Assembly: GCA_003531345.1 (NCBI GenBank)
Contig: DQGZ01000240.1
Location: 1,367-12,415 of the forward strand
Reading direction: 5' to 3'
Length of the DNA stretch: 11,049 nt
Source of the DNA: Alphaproteobacteria bacterium
Lineage (GTDB): Bacteria > Pseudomonadota > Alphaproteobacteria > Rickettsiales > UBA8987
The position numbers were made by a program, and so were the translations under genes. Positions within the stretch are counted from its first letter, which is position 1. The number at the start of each line of letters is the position of its first letter. Below, one piece after another: positions 1-5,998 of the stretch. The notes under the pieces are model-generated. The model was given only the letters and a program-made list of their open reading frames with translations. It was not told where the DNA came from and did no database searches.

Positions 1-35
1 AACTACCAACTACCAACTACCAACTACCAACTACT
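1..35. repeat. Heptamer tandem repeat (AACTACC)5 upstream of gltX
   Basis: Four perfect copies of AACTACC (1-28) are followed by a fifth copy with a final C-to-T change (29-35). The array reaches the window edge, so its true length is unknown. It ends only 5 bases before the gltX start codon and therefore occupies the place where a ribosome binding site or promoter would sit. The unit is 7 bases, not a multiple of three. No stop codon occurs within the array on the plus strand, so it could instead be the tail of an upstream reading frame. Confidence 0.9.
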
Positions 36-40
36 TTAAA

Positions 41-1426
41 ATGACCGTTATTACCAGATTTGCCCCCTCACCAACTGGATATTTACATATAGGCGGTGCA
101 CGTACTGCTTTATTTAATTATTTATTCTCAAAAAAAAATAATGGTAAGTTTTTACTACGAATTGAGGATACTGACAAAAAACGCAGCACTCAGGAAGCAG
201 TTGACGCAATAATAAATGGCATGAAATGGTTGGGCTTAAACCATGATGATAATATATTCCTCCAGAGCAAAAATGAAAAACGTCATGCGGAAGTTGCACA
301 TCAATTACTTGAAAAAGGTATGGCATATAAATGCTACTGCACAACTGAAGAGTTAGATGAAATGCGCAAGTTAGCTGAAGCTGAAGGCAGGGGGTTTAAA
401 TACCCCAAAATTTGGCGTGATAAAAGTGAAACCGAAGCTCCATCAGATATAAAACCGTCAATAAGAATTAAAGCCCCACTAACTGGTGAGGTAAAAATTA
501 ATGACCTTGTTCAAGGCGAAGTTACTTACCCCGCAGAAGATATTGATGATATGGTTATCTTACGTGCAGATGGTACTCCAACTTACCTGCTTGCCGCAGT
601 AGTGGATGACCATGACATGGGTATAACCCATATTATTCGTGGGGATGATCACTTAACCAACGCCTTCCGCCAAAAAGTTATATTTGAAGCAATGGGTTGG
701 AAAATGCCAGAAACAGCGCATATTCCGCTTATCCACGGCGCTGATGGCGCTAAACTTTCTAAACGCCATGGAGCATTAGCAGTTGAAGTTTATCGTGATG
801 AGTTAGGCTATATAAACGAAGCTATAGTAAATTACTTAATGGGGCTGGCATGGAATTATGGCGATGAAGATAAAATTTCACTGGCAGATGCAATTGCTAA
901 GTTTGAAATAACTTCCGTTGGGCGTTCGCCTTCCCGCTTTGATTTTGCAAAACTGAACTCCCTTAATTTTCTTTACCTGCGTGATGAGGAAAATAATACA
1001 ACTCTGGAAAATCTAAAACCGTTTTTAATTAAAAAATATGGTGAAGTTTCAAATGATAAACTAGGTGCAATTTTAAAATTGCTTACCGCACTAAAGGAAA
1101 GGGCAAGCAACTATGTTGAGCTTGCAGATAAATGTGAGTTTATAATTCACCGCCTTGAATATAACACTAAAGCTAAAGAGCAGCTTGATAAAGGCAAAGA
1201 TAATTTATCAAAATTGATTGAAAGATTTGATAGTTTGAATGAATGGAATTCAAATAAAATTAAGGAGGTTTTTGATAATTTTGGTACAGAAAATAATATC
1301 AAAGCAGGTGCTTATATGCCTGCCTTTAGGGTTGCGGTGTGCGGCACGATGGAAGCCCCTAGCCTTATCGAGGTTATGGAAGCATTGGGTAAGAATGAGG
1401 TTTTAAAAAGGGTAAATAATATTTAA
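41..1426 (+). CDS. gltX: Glutamyl-tRNA synthetase (GluRS, class I)
   Basis: Cytoplasmic enzyme that charges tRNA(Glu) with glutamate using ATP; in bacteria lacking GlnRS, a non-discriminating form also charges tRNA(Gln). The N-terminus (RFAPSPTGYLHIGGARTALF) holds the class I HIGH-type motif as HIGG (residues 16-19), and the KMSKS-type loop is KLSKR (238-242). RGDDHLTNAFRQ (about 200-211) is the usual GluRS segment, and a helical anticodon-binding domain fills the rest. The 461 aa length is normal for the family, so the gene looks complete. The zinc-site positions known from E. coli are partly lost: C98 and C100 are present, but W125 and D127 replace Cys and His, as I recall from other alphaproteobacterial GluRS. 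The ATG at 41 starts immediately before the conserved block and has no Shine-Dalgarno; a heptamer repeat array lies just upstream. Whether this is GluRS1 or GluRS2 cannot be settled here, since alphaproteobacteria often carry two copies. Confidence 0.97.
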   Translation: MTVITRFAPSPTGYLHIGGARTALFNYLFSKKNNGKFLLRIEDTDKKRSTQEAVDAIINGMKWLGLNHDDNIFLQSKNEKRHAEVAHQLLEKGMAYKCYCTTEELDEMRKLAEAEGRGFKYPKIWRDKSETEAPSDIKPSIRIKAPLTGEVKINDLVQGEVTYPAEDIDDMVILRADGTPTYLLAAVVDDHDMGITHIIRGDDHLTNAFRQKVIFEAMGWKMPETAHIPLIHGADGAKLSKRHGALAVEVYRDELGYINEAIVNYLMGLAWNYGDEDKISLADAIAKFEITSVGRSPSRFDFAKLNSLNFLYLRDEENNTTLENLKPFLIKKYGEVSNDKLGAILKLLTALKERASNYVELADKCEFIIHRLEYNTKAKEQLDKGKDNLSKLIERFDSLNEWNSNKIKEVFDNFGTENNIKAGAYMPAFRVAVCGTMEAPSLIEVMEALGKNEVLKRVNNI

Positions 1427-1429
1427 GCA

Positions 1430-1807
1430 ATGCAAGACTTAACCCCCATAATAAAAGAAGGCAGAAAAGTAATTGAAACTTATGGCGCAGGAAGCTTTAC
1501 GATAAGCTCCGCAAAATATGATTTTTCAATTATAATAACTCCTTTTTCCTTAAAAGAATCTGAGGCTAAAAATATCTCTGAAATAACTGAGAATGATATT
1601 TCCATACTTATTGATGAAAAGGATAAAATAGACTTTGTTCTGGTTGGTTTTGGCGAAAATTCTGACTATTTACCAACAAATATTGAAAAAATTTTAGCAA
1701 AAGAAAATATCAGGATTGAATATATGTCCACTGGGGCAGCATGCAGAACATATAATGTGCTGATGAGTGAAGAAAGAAAAATTGCAGCAATTTTAATTGC
1801 AATCTAA
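1430..1807 (+). CDS. Mth938/NDUFAF3-like (DUF498/DUF598) family protein
   Basis: Small 125-aa protein matching the Mth938-like fold family (Pfam DUF498) by remembered motifs. Near the N-terminus is a YGAGSFTISSAKY segment (18-30) followed by a strand with a conserved 'TPF' (37-39). In the middle is the family's FVLVGFGEN strand-turn (69-77). The C-terminus carries the hallmark MSTGAACRTYNVLMSEERK (99-117) and then an Ala/Ile-rich end. The mitochondrial relative NDUFAF3 is a complex I assembly factor; the bacterial role is not established, so no biochemical function is claimed. It starts 3 nt after the gltX stop without a Shine-Dalgarno, which implies co-transcription with gltX. It has no signal peptide and is likely cytoplasmic. 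Family assignment is fairly secure; function is open. Confidence 0.85.
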   Translation: MQDLTPIIKEGRKVIETYGAGSFTISSAKYDFSIIITPFSLKESEAKNISEITENDISILIDEKDKIDFVLVGFGENSDYLPTNIEKILAKENIRIEYMSTGAACRTYNVLMSEERKIAAILIAI

Positions 1808-1817
1808 TAAATCTATT

Positions 1818-1846
1818 TTGACAAACCTTTTAATAGTTATTATCAA
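1818..1846 (+). promoter_or_regulatory. Predicted sigma70 promoter for tolQRA
   Basis: A perfect -35 hexamer TTGACA (1818-1823) is followed after 17 bases by TATCAA (1841-1846), a 4/6 match to the -10 consensus. It lies in the 74-nt gap between the DUF498 gene and tolQ, giving a short leader of about 30 nt before the tolQ ATG. The surrounding sequence is AT-rich, so the -35 and the exact spacing carry the weight of the call. Confidence 0.55.
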
Positions 1847-1881
1847 CAATTAGAATTTTCTAACTTCTTTAATATATAATT

Positions 1882-2652
1882 ATGTCTCAACAACAGATAA
1901 TTACTCAAGGTGGGCAAGCAGTTAATACGGTTGCAACCAGCGTAGAAAAAGTGGCAAATGCAGGTGCAATAGAAAATATAGCGGGTCTGCCAACCGCACA
2001 TGACTTAAGCATGTGGGGTCTTTTCATGCAGGCGGATTTTGTAGTAAAATTCGTTATGATTTTATTACTTATTTCTTCAATAGTTTGCTGGGCAATAATC
2101 TTCCAGAAAATATCCATAATCAAAACCACTAAAAATAAAATAAATGATTTCCTGAATAATTTCTGGGAAGGAAGAGGTGGTAAAACTATGGAAGAGTTTT
2201 ACTACGAAACCAAAGACAGAACTGATGACCCGCTTTCAAGGGTGTTTGTTGCAGGTATGTTTGAGTGTTATGAGAAAAAAGGGAAGCGCCGCCCAACCAG
2301 CCGTGCAGAACGTGCGTTAAATAATGCCTCCACCCGTGAATTGAGCTATATAGAAAAAAACCTCTCCTTCCTTGCAACTGTTGGTTCGGCTGGTCCTTTC
2401 ATCGGTTTATTCGGCACTGTATGGGGTATCATGAATTCATTCCAGTCCATCGCTGCTACTAACAACACCAGCCTTGCCGTTGTTGCGCCAGGTATAGCGG
2501 AAGCATTATTCGCCACTGCAATTGGTTTATTTGCAGCAATTCCTGCGGTTATTGCATATAACCGCTTTAACAGTGATGTTACAAAAATCTCAAATGAGAT
2601 GGATGATTTTGTTGATGAGTTGATAATTTATATAGATAGGGAGTTTGAATAA
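1882..2652 (+). CDS. tolQ: TolQ, proton-channel subunit of the Tol-Pal system
   Basis: Inner-membrane protein of the MotA/TolQ/ExbB family that, with TolR, forms a proton channel energising TolA for envelope constriction and outer-membrane maintenance. Of its 256 residues, about 55-77 form the first membrane segment (FVMILLLISSIVCWAIIF). A long cytoplasmic loop follows, then TM2 (about 162-187) with the signature GPFIGLFGTVWGIMNSF, and TM3 (about 202-227) with VAPGIAEALFATAIGLFAAI. The conserved Thr residues of the channel lining (in GTVWG and ATAIG) are present. The first 45 or so residues are an extra polar/Ala-rich leader, common in alphaproteobacterial TolQ. The start ATG follows a predicted promoter and has no Shine-Dalgarno. 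The next gene, tolR, starts 14 nt downstream, which favours TolQ over ExbB; the distinction from ExbB rests on that context and on the TolA-type third gene. Confidence 0.95.
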   Translation: MSQQQIITQGGQAVNTVATSVEKVANAGAIENIAGLPTAHDLSMWGLFMQADFVVKFVMILLLISSIVCWAIIFQKISIIKTTKNKINDFLNNFWEGRGGKTMEEFYYETKDRTDDPLSRVFVAGMFECYEKKGKRRPTSRAERALNNASTRELSYIEKNLSFLATVGSAGPFIGLFGTVWGIMNSFQSIAATNNTSLAVVAPGIAEALFATAIGLFAAIPAVIAYNRFNSDVTKISNEMDDFVDELIIYIDREFE

Positions 2653-2666
2653 TTTAATTTAGTTTT

Positions 2667-3131
2667 ATGGCTATAGTTCTAAGTAACGGCAAGGCAAGAA
2701 GTAAACGCAATAGGCGTAAAAAATCCGCTTTGATGAGTGAAATTAATGTAACCCCAATGGTGGATGTTATGCTTGTTCTGCTGATTATCTTCATGGTAAC
2801 AGCACCCTTAATGGCAACAGGAATAAAAGTTAACCTACCTGACTCTAACGTTTCCCAGCTTGAAAACAAAAAAGATGATGAACCTTTGCAGGTTCTGGTT
2901 GATAAAGAAGGGCAATTATACATCCAGAGTACTAGGGTTGAAGTGAGTAACCTTGCAACTAAACTACGTGAAGTTACTAAGGAAAATGTTAACGCCCATA
3001 TTTACGTCCGTGCAGATAAAGACGCAAGCTATGGCAATGTTATTCGTGCTATTTCATTAATTAATGAGGCTGGATTTTCAAGGGTCGGCCTAGTAACTCA
3101 GCCAAAGGCTACTCCAACTGGTCAAAAGTAA
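2667..3131 (+). CDS. tolR: TolR, ExbD/TolR-family channel partner
   Basis: Inner-membrane protein with a single N-terminal membrane helix and a periplasmic domain, which couples the TolQ proton channel to TolA and peptidoglycan. A basic cytoplasmic stretch (residues 9-19, RSKRNRRKK) precedes the family signature EINVTPMVDVMLVLL (25-39). It contains the proton-carrying aspartate D33, equivalent to E. coli TolR D23. The helix runs to about 48 and is followed by a periplasmic ExbD-like fold including the typical VRADKDASYGNVI (112-124) segment. The length of 154 aa is usual. It lies 14 nt after tolQ and 3 nt before tolA, forming a tight operon with no Shine-Dalgarno in either gap. Confidence 0.95.
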   Translation: MAIVLSNGKARSKRNRRKKSALMSEINVTPMVDVMLVLLIIFMVTAPLMATGIKVNLPDSNVSQLENKKDDEPLQVLVDKEGQLYIQSTRVEVSNLATKLREVTKENVNAHIYVRADKDASYGNVIRAISLINEAGFSRVGLVTQPKATPTGQK

Positions 3132-3134
3132 TTT

Positions 3135-4142
3135 ATGGCAAGTATAGCTTATAGCCCTAAAAATAATTTCACCCCTAGATCCTTTTTCGTTTTAATCAGG
3201 GATGTGTGGGATTTTTTTAAAAAAGCCCATAAAAATGCTCCTCATGTTTCTAAGTCTTTTATATTACATCTGATAATTCTGATTGGTATTTCTGGTGCTT
3301 TACCAACCTGCCAAAAGAAAATAGAAGCACCTAAATTGATAACAGTTGATATAATGCCACTTTCACAAAGTGAAATTGAAAACCAAAAACCTCCGGTTCC
3401 TAAATCAGAAGAAAAAAAGCAAGAGGTTGCGGTAAAAAAAGATATTAAATCAACTGTTAAAACTGAAAAAGCAAAGGAAGTAAAACAGGAAGCAAGGGAG
3501 CAGGAAAAGAAAAGGGAATTTGTTCAAACACCAGAAGAGAAAAAGCCAGAAGTAAAAAAAGTTGAACAGGTAAGCAAGACCTCAAAACTCCCACCAATAG
3601 AAAAGCCCCAAAACCTCAAAAAAACTGAAATTAAGCCAGTTATACAGCAGAAGCCGAATGAAAAGAATGATGAGGAAGATGCAAAAGGAAAAAAGTCATT
3701 ATTGAAAGATGTAGAAAAGAAAGAAACTTTAGATGATATTTTCGATACTATTGAAGATACGGAAAAAACCAAATCTACAGCACCTGCCAAACCTGTTGAA
3801 TCTAATTCCAGTAAAAATTTTGTTCCAGATGCAAATTTCGTTAATGAGATAATGGGGAAAATACAATCTCAGGTAACTAGATGCTGGAATATTCCAGCTG
3901 GTGTAAAAAATGCCGCCAGTATGACTGTTGACGTATATATAAAACTAGATGCAAGCGGTTATGTAACTGAGGCAAGGGTGGTTAATACCTCTCGCTACAA
4001 TAGCGATAATTTCTTCCGTGTACTGGCTGATTCAGCAATATGGGCTGTAAAGGAATGTTCGCCACTTCAGGGGCTGCCAGTTGATAAACATGAATTCTGG
4101 CAAGAAATAGAACTCACCTTTGACCCTTCAAAGGTTTTATAG
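3135..4142 (+). CDS. tolA: TolA-like envelope protein (TonB/TolA C-terminal domain)
   Basis: Third gene of the tolQRA operon, encoding the trans-periplasmic link driven by TolQR. Its 335 aa divide into a short cytoplasmic head, one membrane helix (about 41-57), a long Lys/Glu/Pro-rich linker (about 60-225) and a folded C-terminal domain (about 232-335). That domain begins FVNEIMGKIQSQVTRCWNIP, the pattern of alphaproteobacterial TolA proteins, and contains two cysteines (C250, C308) that could form a disulfide in the periplasm. The linker is low-complexity and charged, so only the two ends are informative about family. It starts 3 nt after tolR without a Shine-Dalgarno. tolB and pal, the usual next genes, do not follow. 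A TonB function is less likely given the neighbouring TolQ/TolR and the CWN motif. Confidence 0.9.
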   Translation: MASIAYSPKNNFTPRSFFVLIRDVWDFFKKAHKNAPHVSKSFILHLIILIGISGALPTCQKKIEAPKLITVDIMPLSQSEIENQKPPVPKSEEKKQEVAVKKDIKSTVKTEKAKEVKQEAREQEKKREFVQTPEEKKPEVKKVEQVSKTSKLPPIEKPQNLKKTEIKPVIQQKPNEKNDEEDAKGKKSLLKDVEKKETLDDIFDTIEDTEKTKSTAPAKPVESNSSKNFVPDANFVNEIMGKIQSQVTRCWNIPAGVKNAASMTVDVYIKLDASGYVTEARVVNTSRYNSDNFFRVLADSAIWAVKECSPLQGLPVDKHEFWQEIELTFDPSKVL

Positions 4143-4173
4143 TTCTCTATGTGCAAAATCCTTTATAAGTCAG

Positions 4174-4197
4174 TCAACTAGTTGATATGTATATACA
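4174..4197. promoter_or_regulatory. Two adjacent perfect palindromes, candidate operator
   Basis: TCAACTAGTTGA (4174-4185) is a perfect 12-base palindrome. Two bases later comes TGTATATACA (4188-4197), a perfect 10-base palindrome. Both lie in the 147-nt spacer between tolA and the 168-aa gene, upstream of the predicted promoter at 4258. Loopless palindromes of this size suit dimeric DNA-binding proteins better than RNA hairpins. The second is AT-only apart from one G/C pair and could be chance; no regulator is known. Confidence 0.4.
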
Positions 4198-4207
4198 AAA
4201 CTGGTCT

Positions 4208-4233
4208 AACAATGCGCTAATAAATTGTTTTTT
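4208..4233 (+). terminator. Weak terminator-like hairpin after tolA
   Basis: AACAAT (4208-4213) pairs with ATTGTT (4224-4229) across a 10-base loop, and the descending arm runs straight into a T tract (4228-4233). The position, about 65 nt after the tolA stop and before a new promoter, fits a terminator for tolQRA. The stem is only six base pairs and AT-rich, so it would be weak on its own. Confidence 0.3.
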
Positions 4234-4257
4234 GTTAACGTTTTTTTAAGTATTATG

Positions 4258-4266
4258 TGCTATGAT
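4258..4266 (+). promoter_or_regulatory. Extended -10 promoter for the 168-aa gene
   Basis: TGCTATGAT reads as an extended -10 element: TG, one base, then TATGAT, a 5/6 match to TATAAT. No good -35 hexamer stands 16-18 bases upstream, which is tolerated for extended -10 promoters. Transcription would begin around 4273 and give a leader of only about 17 nt before the ATG at 4290. Confidence 0.5.
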
Positions 4267-4289
4267 GAAGTTCTAAAAGTAGTAATTTT

Positions 4290-4796
4290 ATGTCATTAGA
4301 TAATCAGGAAATAAAAGATGTTGGTACAACCGCACTGAATTGGGTAACGGGAGAGAACTCTAAAAATACTTTTACGACTATATTTACATCATTTTTTGAA
4401 ATGCTGGCTGGTTTTTTTGGTACAAGTGATAGAGCCGTAAAAAAGCAATTGGAAGAAACTGCAAGAGATTTGATAGCAGAAACAACAAGCGGCATGAGTG
4501 GTGGAGTTTTAAAGGCAGTAATGAAGGATAACCCAAAAATTGATTATGATAGTTTACCAGTAGGCTTCAATATCAGTGGTCAAAGCGCAGATAAATTAAG
4601 AGAAATAGTAAATGCAGTAATAAAAGATATGAGTTCTAACCCTGAACTTATGGCAGCCATTATAAAGGACGGAAAAATTAACTATGAAGATATTCCCTAT
4701 ATTCAAGGACTAGCTATATCACCGCTATCCAAAAACTTACAGGAATTAGTTCGCAATGGTGGTATAAGTAAGGACGATATAAGGGGTATAAGCTAG
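4290..4796 (+). CDS. Hypothetical protein with an internal repeat
   Basis: I do not recognise this 168-aa protein. Residues 1-30 are polar and 31-45 are hydrophobic and Phe-rich (IFTSFFEMLAGFFG), possibly an amphipathic or membrane-associating helix; a helical, charged stretch follows (about 46-66). The second half is repetitive. Residues 76-107 (AVMKDNPKIDYDSLP...ADKLREIV) align with 123-154 (AIIKDGKINYEDIP...SKNLQELV), and a truncated third copy ends the protein (155-168, RNGGISKDDIRGIS). The shared core is a helix, then K-D/N-G-like turn, Ile, x, Tyr/Lys, Asp/Glu, Asp/Ser, Ile/Leu, Pro. There is no classical signal peptide or obvious catalytic motif. The gene stands alone behind its own extended -10 promoter, lacks a Shine-Dalgarno, and converges with the minus-strand gene ending at 4809. 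Open frame length, promoter and repeat conservation argue that it is real. Confidence 0.75.
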   Translation: MSLDNQEIKDVGTTALNWVTGENSKNTFTTIFTSFFEMLAGFFGTSDRAVKKQLEETARDLIAETTSGMSGGVLKAVMKDNPKIDYDSLPVGFNISGQSADKLREIVNAVIKDMSSNPELMAAIIKDGKINYEDIPYIQGLAISPLSKNLQELVRNGGISKDDIRGIS

Positions 4797-4808
4797 AATA
4801 ATAAAAAA

Positions 4809-5075
4809 CTACTCTTTAGCCTTGCTCATTACCTTAACCATTTTTTTCTTTTCAGAATCCCAGTGATATTGGGTAATGATGACTTTTGTTCCAGTGGTTA
4901 TAATGTCGCCATTTTCCATATGGATAACGTCAAAACCGTTCTTTAACGCATCTTTTATTATTTCCTCTGATGCGTCAATATAGTTTTCATCATTTATGAA
5001 ATCATTATTACCAGATTTGTTTTTTGTACCTTTTGGTATTGAATTTATCAGGTCTTTAATCGATGAATCAGACAT
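4809..5075 (-). CDS. Small conserved hypothetical protein (possibly DUF2671-like)
   Basis: An 88-aa soluble protein with no signal peptide or membrane helix. The N-terminal half is polar (many Asn, Ser, Lys, Asp). The C-terminal half is more structured: a helix (ASEEIIKDALKNGFDVIHM) leads to MENGDIITTGTKVIITQYHW (53-72), a beta-hairpin-like stretch followed by a basic tail. That core reminds me of the small rickettsial family DUF2671, but I cannot verify this. Its ATG lies inside the last codons of sspB (8-nt overlap), and the Shine-Dalgarno is within the sspB coding sequence. The pair should therefore be co-transcribed and translationally coupled, hinting at, though not proving, a role near SspB/ClpXP. 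Function unknown. Confidence 0.75.
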   Translation of the reverse strand: MSDSSIKDLINSIPKGTKNKSGNNDFINDENYIDASEEIIKDALKNGFDVIHMENGDIITTGTKVIITQYHWDSEKKKMVKVMSKAKE

Positions 5076-5577
5076 CTTTCCTCCCTTTTTTATTTCTAAA
5101 TGCGTCCATGGTTACTACATTAGTCTTTGATTTTTCAGTTTTATCAACTGATTTATTATTTTTCTGCTTTTCCACCTTATCTTTAACCAGTTGTTTAGTT
5201 GGTTTTTTTTCTTCCACTACAGTAGCTTGAGAGAATTGCAGACCGAATTTAACTGACGGGTCAACAAATGAAACAAGCGATGAATAAGGTATGGTAAGGT
5301 TATGCTTTACATTATCAAAGCTTAATACAACTGAAAACCAGTCTTTGGTAACTTCAAGGTCATAATATTGGTGTTGCAGAACTATTGTCATTTCTTCGGG
5401 GTATTTTTTCAATATCTCCTCTGATACCATTACACCTTCACCACGGGTTTTGAATGTGATAAAAAAATGATGGTCCCTTGGCAAGCCATGTTTTGCAACA
5501 TCTTCTAAAGCCATACGCACAACATATTGCATTGCCCTGTCTATCAGGTCTGCGTAATCTATGTAATCTTTAACCAT
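5068..5577 (-). CDS. sspB: SspB, ClpXP protease adaptor (alphaproteobacterial type)
   Basis: Cytoplasmic adaptor that delivers ssrA-tagged and other substrates to the ClpXP protease. Residues 1-120 form the substrate-binding domain. The strongest signature is YPEEMTIVLQHQYYDLEVTK (59-78), followed by FSVVLSFDNVKHNLTIPYSS (81-100) and DPSVKFGLQF (106-115), all characteristic of the alphaproteobacterial SspB family. A flexible Lys-rich linker (about 122-152) leads to VVTMDAFRNKKG (154-165), which matches the C-terminal ClpX-docking motif (VVSLDAFRKK-like) of this group. Five further residues end the protein. At 169 aa the length is normal. No Shine-Dalgarno precedes the ATG. The stop overlaps the start of the 88-aa gene; the DUF2282 gene lies 87 nt upstream on the same strand. 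Confidence 0.93.
   Translation of the reverse strand: MVKDYIDYADLIDRAMQYVVRMALEDVAKHGLPRDHHFFITFKTRGEGVMVSEEILKKYPEEMTIVLQHQYYDLEVTKDWFSVVLSFDNVKHNLTIPYSSLVSFVDPSVKFGLQFSQATVVEEKKPTKQLVKDKVEKQKNNKSVDKTEKSKTNVVTMDAFRNKKGRKDV
5080..5085 (-). promoter_or_regulatory. Shine-Dalgarno of the 88-aa gene, inside sspB
   Basis: On the minus strand GGGAGG sits 4 bases before the ATG at 5075 and is read as Gly-Arg codons near the end of sspB. It is one of only two clear Shine-Dalgarno sequences in the window and fixes the start of the downstream gene. Confidence 0.75.
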
Positions 5578-5606
5578 TAAATTATATTATTTTTTGCTTA
5601 AAAAAC

Positions 5607-5634
5607 CTTATGCTATTTTGGAATAAAGATGCAA
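5607..5634 (-). promoter_or_regulatory. Possible promoter for sspB
   Basis: On the minus strand TTGCAT (5629-5634; 4/6 to TTGACA) is separated by 16 bases from CATAAG (5607-5612; 4/6 to TATAAT). This predicts a leader of about 20-25 nt before the sspB ATG at 5577. The hexamers are imperfect in an AT-rich region; read-through from the DUF2282 gene is an alternative. Confidence 0.3.
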
Positions 5635-5664
5635 GGATTATTTAACCTATAGCACAGCGTATAA

Positions 5665-5967
5665 TTAAATGTCAGGCTCCAGACTAGCGCCGACTATTCT
5701 TTCACAAGTGCCTTTAGGCAGCAGCACCCATTCTTTACCGTCTTTATCTTTTTTTGCATAACCTGCGCAGGAGTGAGAGCCGTCTGCTGCGGCGCAATCA
5801 TTCCTTCCCGCTTTGGATATGCCATAGCATTTTTCTTTTTCAGCGCCGCTGGTCTGCATTTTTTGGAGAGAAGCTTCCCCGCCTTCCTCATCCTGTGCGA
5901 AACAAGCAGAAGAACAAATCAAGGCAACTGAACCCAAGGCAGAGAGAAATAATTTTTTTCTATCCAT
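5665..5967 (-). CDS. DUF2282 / bufferin-like (BufA1-type) secreted Cys-rich protein
   Basis: A 100-aa exported protein. Residues 1-24 form a Sec signal peptide (basic MDRKK, hydrophobic core, predicted cleavage after CFA at 24). The mature part carries the DUF2282 pattern: KCYGISKAGRNDCAAADG (46-63), HSCAGY (65-70) and LLPKGTCERIVGASL (82-96). It has exactly four mature cysteines, C47, C58, C67 and C88. Some DUF2282 proteins (bufferins, BufA1) have recently been described as copper-binding, post-translationally modified peptides processed by a neighbouring DUF692 enzyme (BufB) with BufC. No such partner is in this window, so modification and metal binding are not shown here. Its start is supported by the signal peptide and by a promoter at 5991-6019. 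It is divergent from fliO and upstream of sspB on the same strand. Confidence 0.88.
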   Translation of the reverse strand: MDRKKLFLSALGSVALICSSACFAQDEEGGEASLQKMQTSGAEKEKCYGISKAGRNDCAAADGSHSCAGYAKKDKDGKEWVLLPKGTCERIVGASLEPDI

Positions 5968-5970
5968 AAG

Positions 5971-5998
5971 TTTAAATTTAATTTATCAGGAATATACT
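5971..5998 (+). promoter_or_regulatory. Predicted promoter for fliOP, overlapping the divergent one
   Basis: TTTAAA (5971-5976; 4/6) and TATACT (5993-5998; 5/6) are spaced by 16 bases, giving a leader of about 15 nt before the fliO ATG at 6020. The -10 shares bases with the -10 of the divergent DUF2282 promoter, so the two may compete. No sigma54- or sigma28-like element was noticed. Confidence 0.35.

Noticed and set aside
3270..3310. Lipoprotein signal in TolA (ALPTC, Cys 59)
   Set aside because: The residues before the Cys do not fit a lipobox well, and TolA proteins are anchored by an uncleaved N-terminal helix, which is present.
3524..3790. 88-aa Phe/Ser-rich minus-strand frame opposite tolA
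   Set aside because: It is the complement of the Lys/Glu-rich TolA linker, which automatically reads as Phe/Ser on the other strand.
4530..4796. EF-hand calcium-binding loops in the 168-aa protein (KDGKINYEDIP looks calmodulin-like)
   Set aside because: The acidic residues required at loop positions 1 and 3 are missing in every copy, so only the second half of the pattern is matched.
5754..5969. 71-aa open frame on the plus strand opposite the DUF2282 gene
   Set aside because: Arg/Ser-rich shadow of a gene with a clear signal peptide and family motifs on the other strand.
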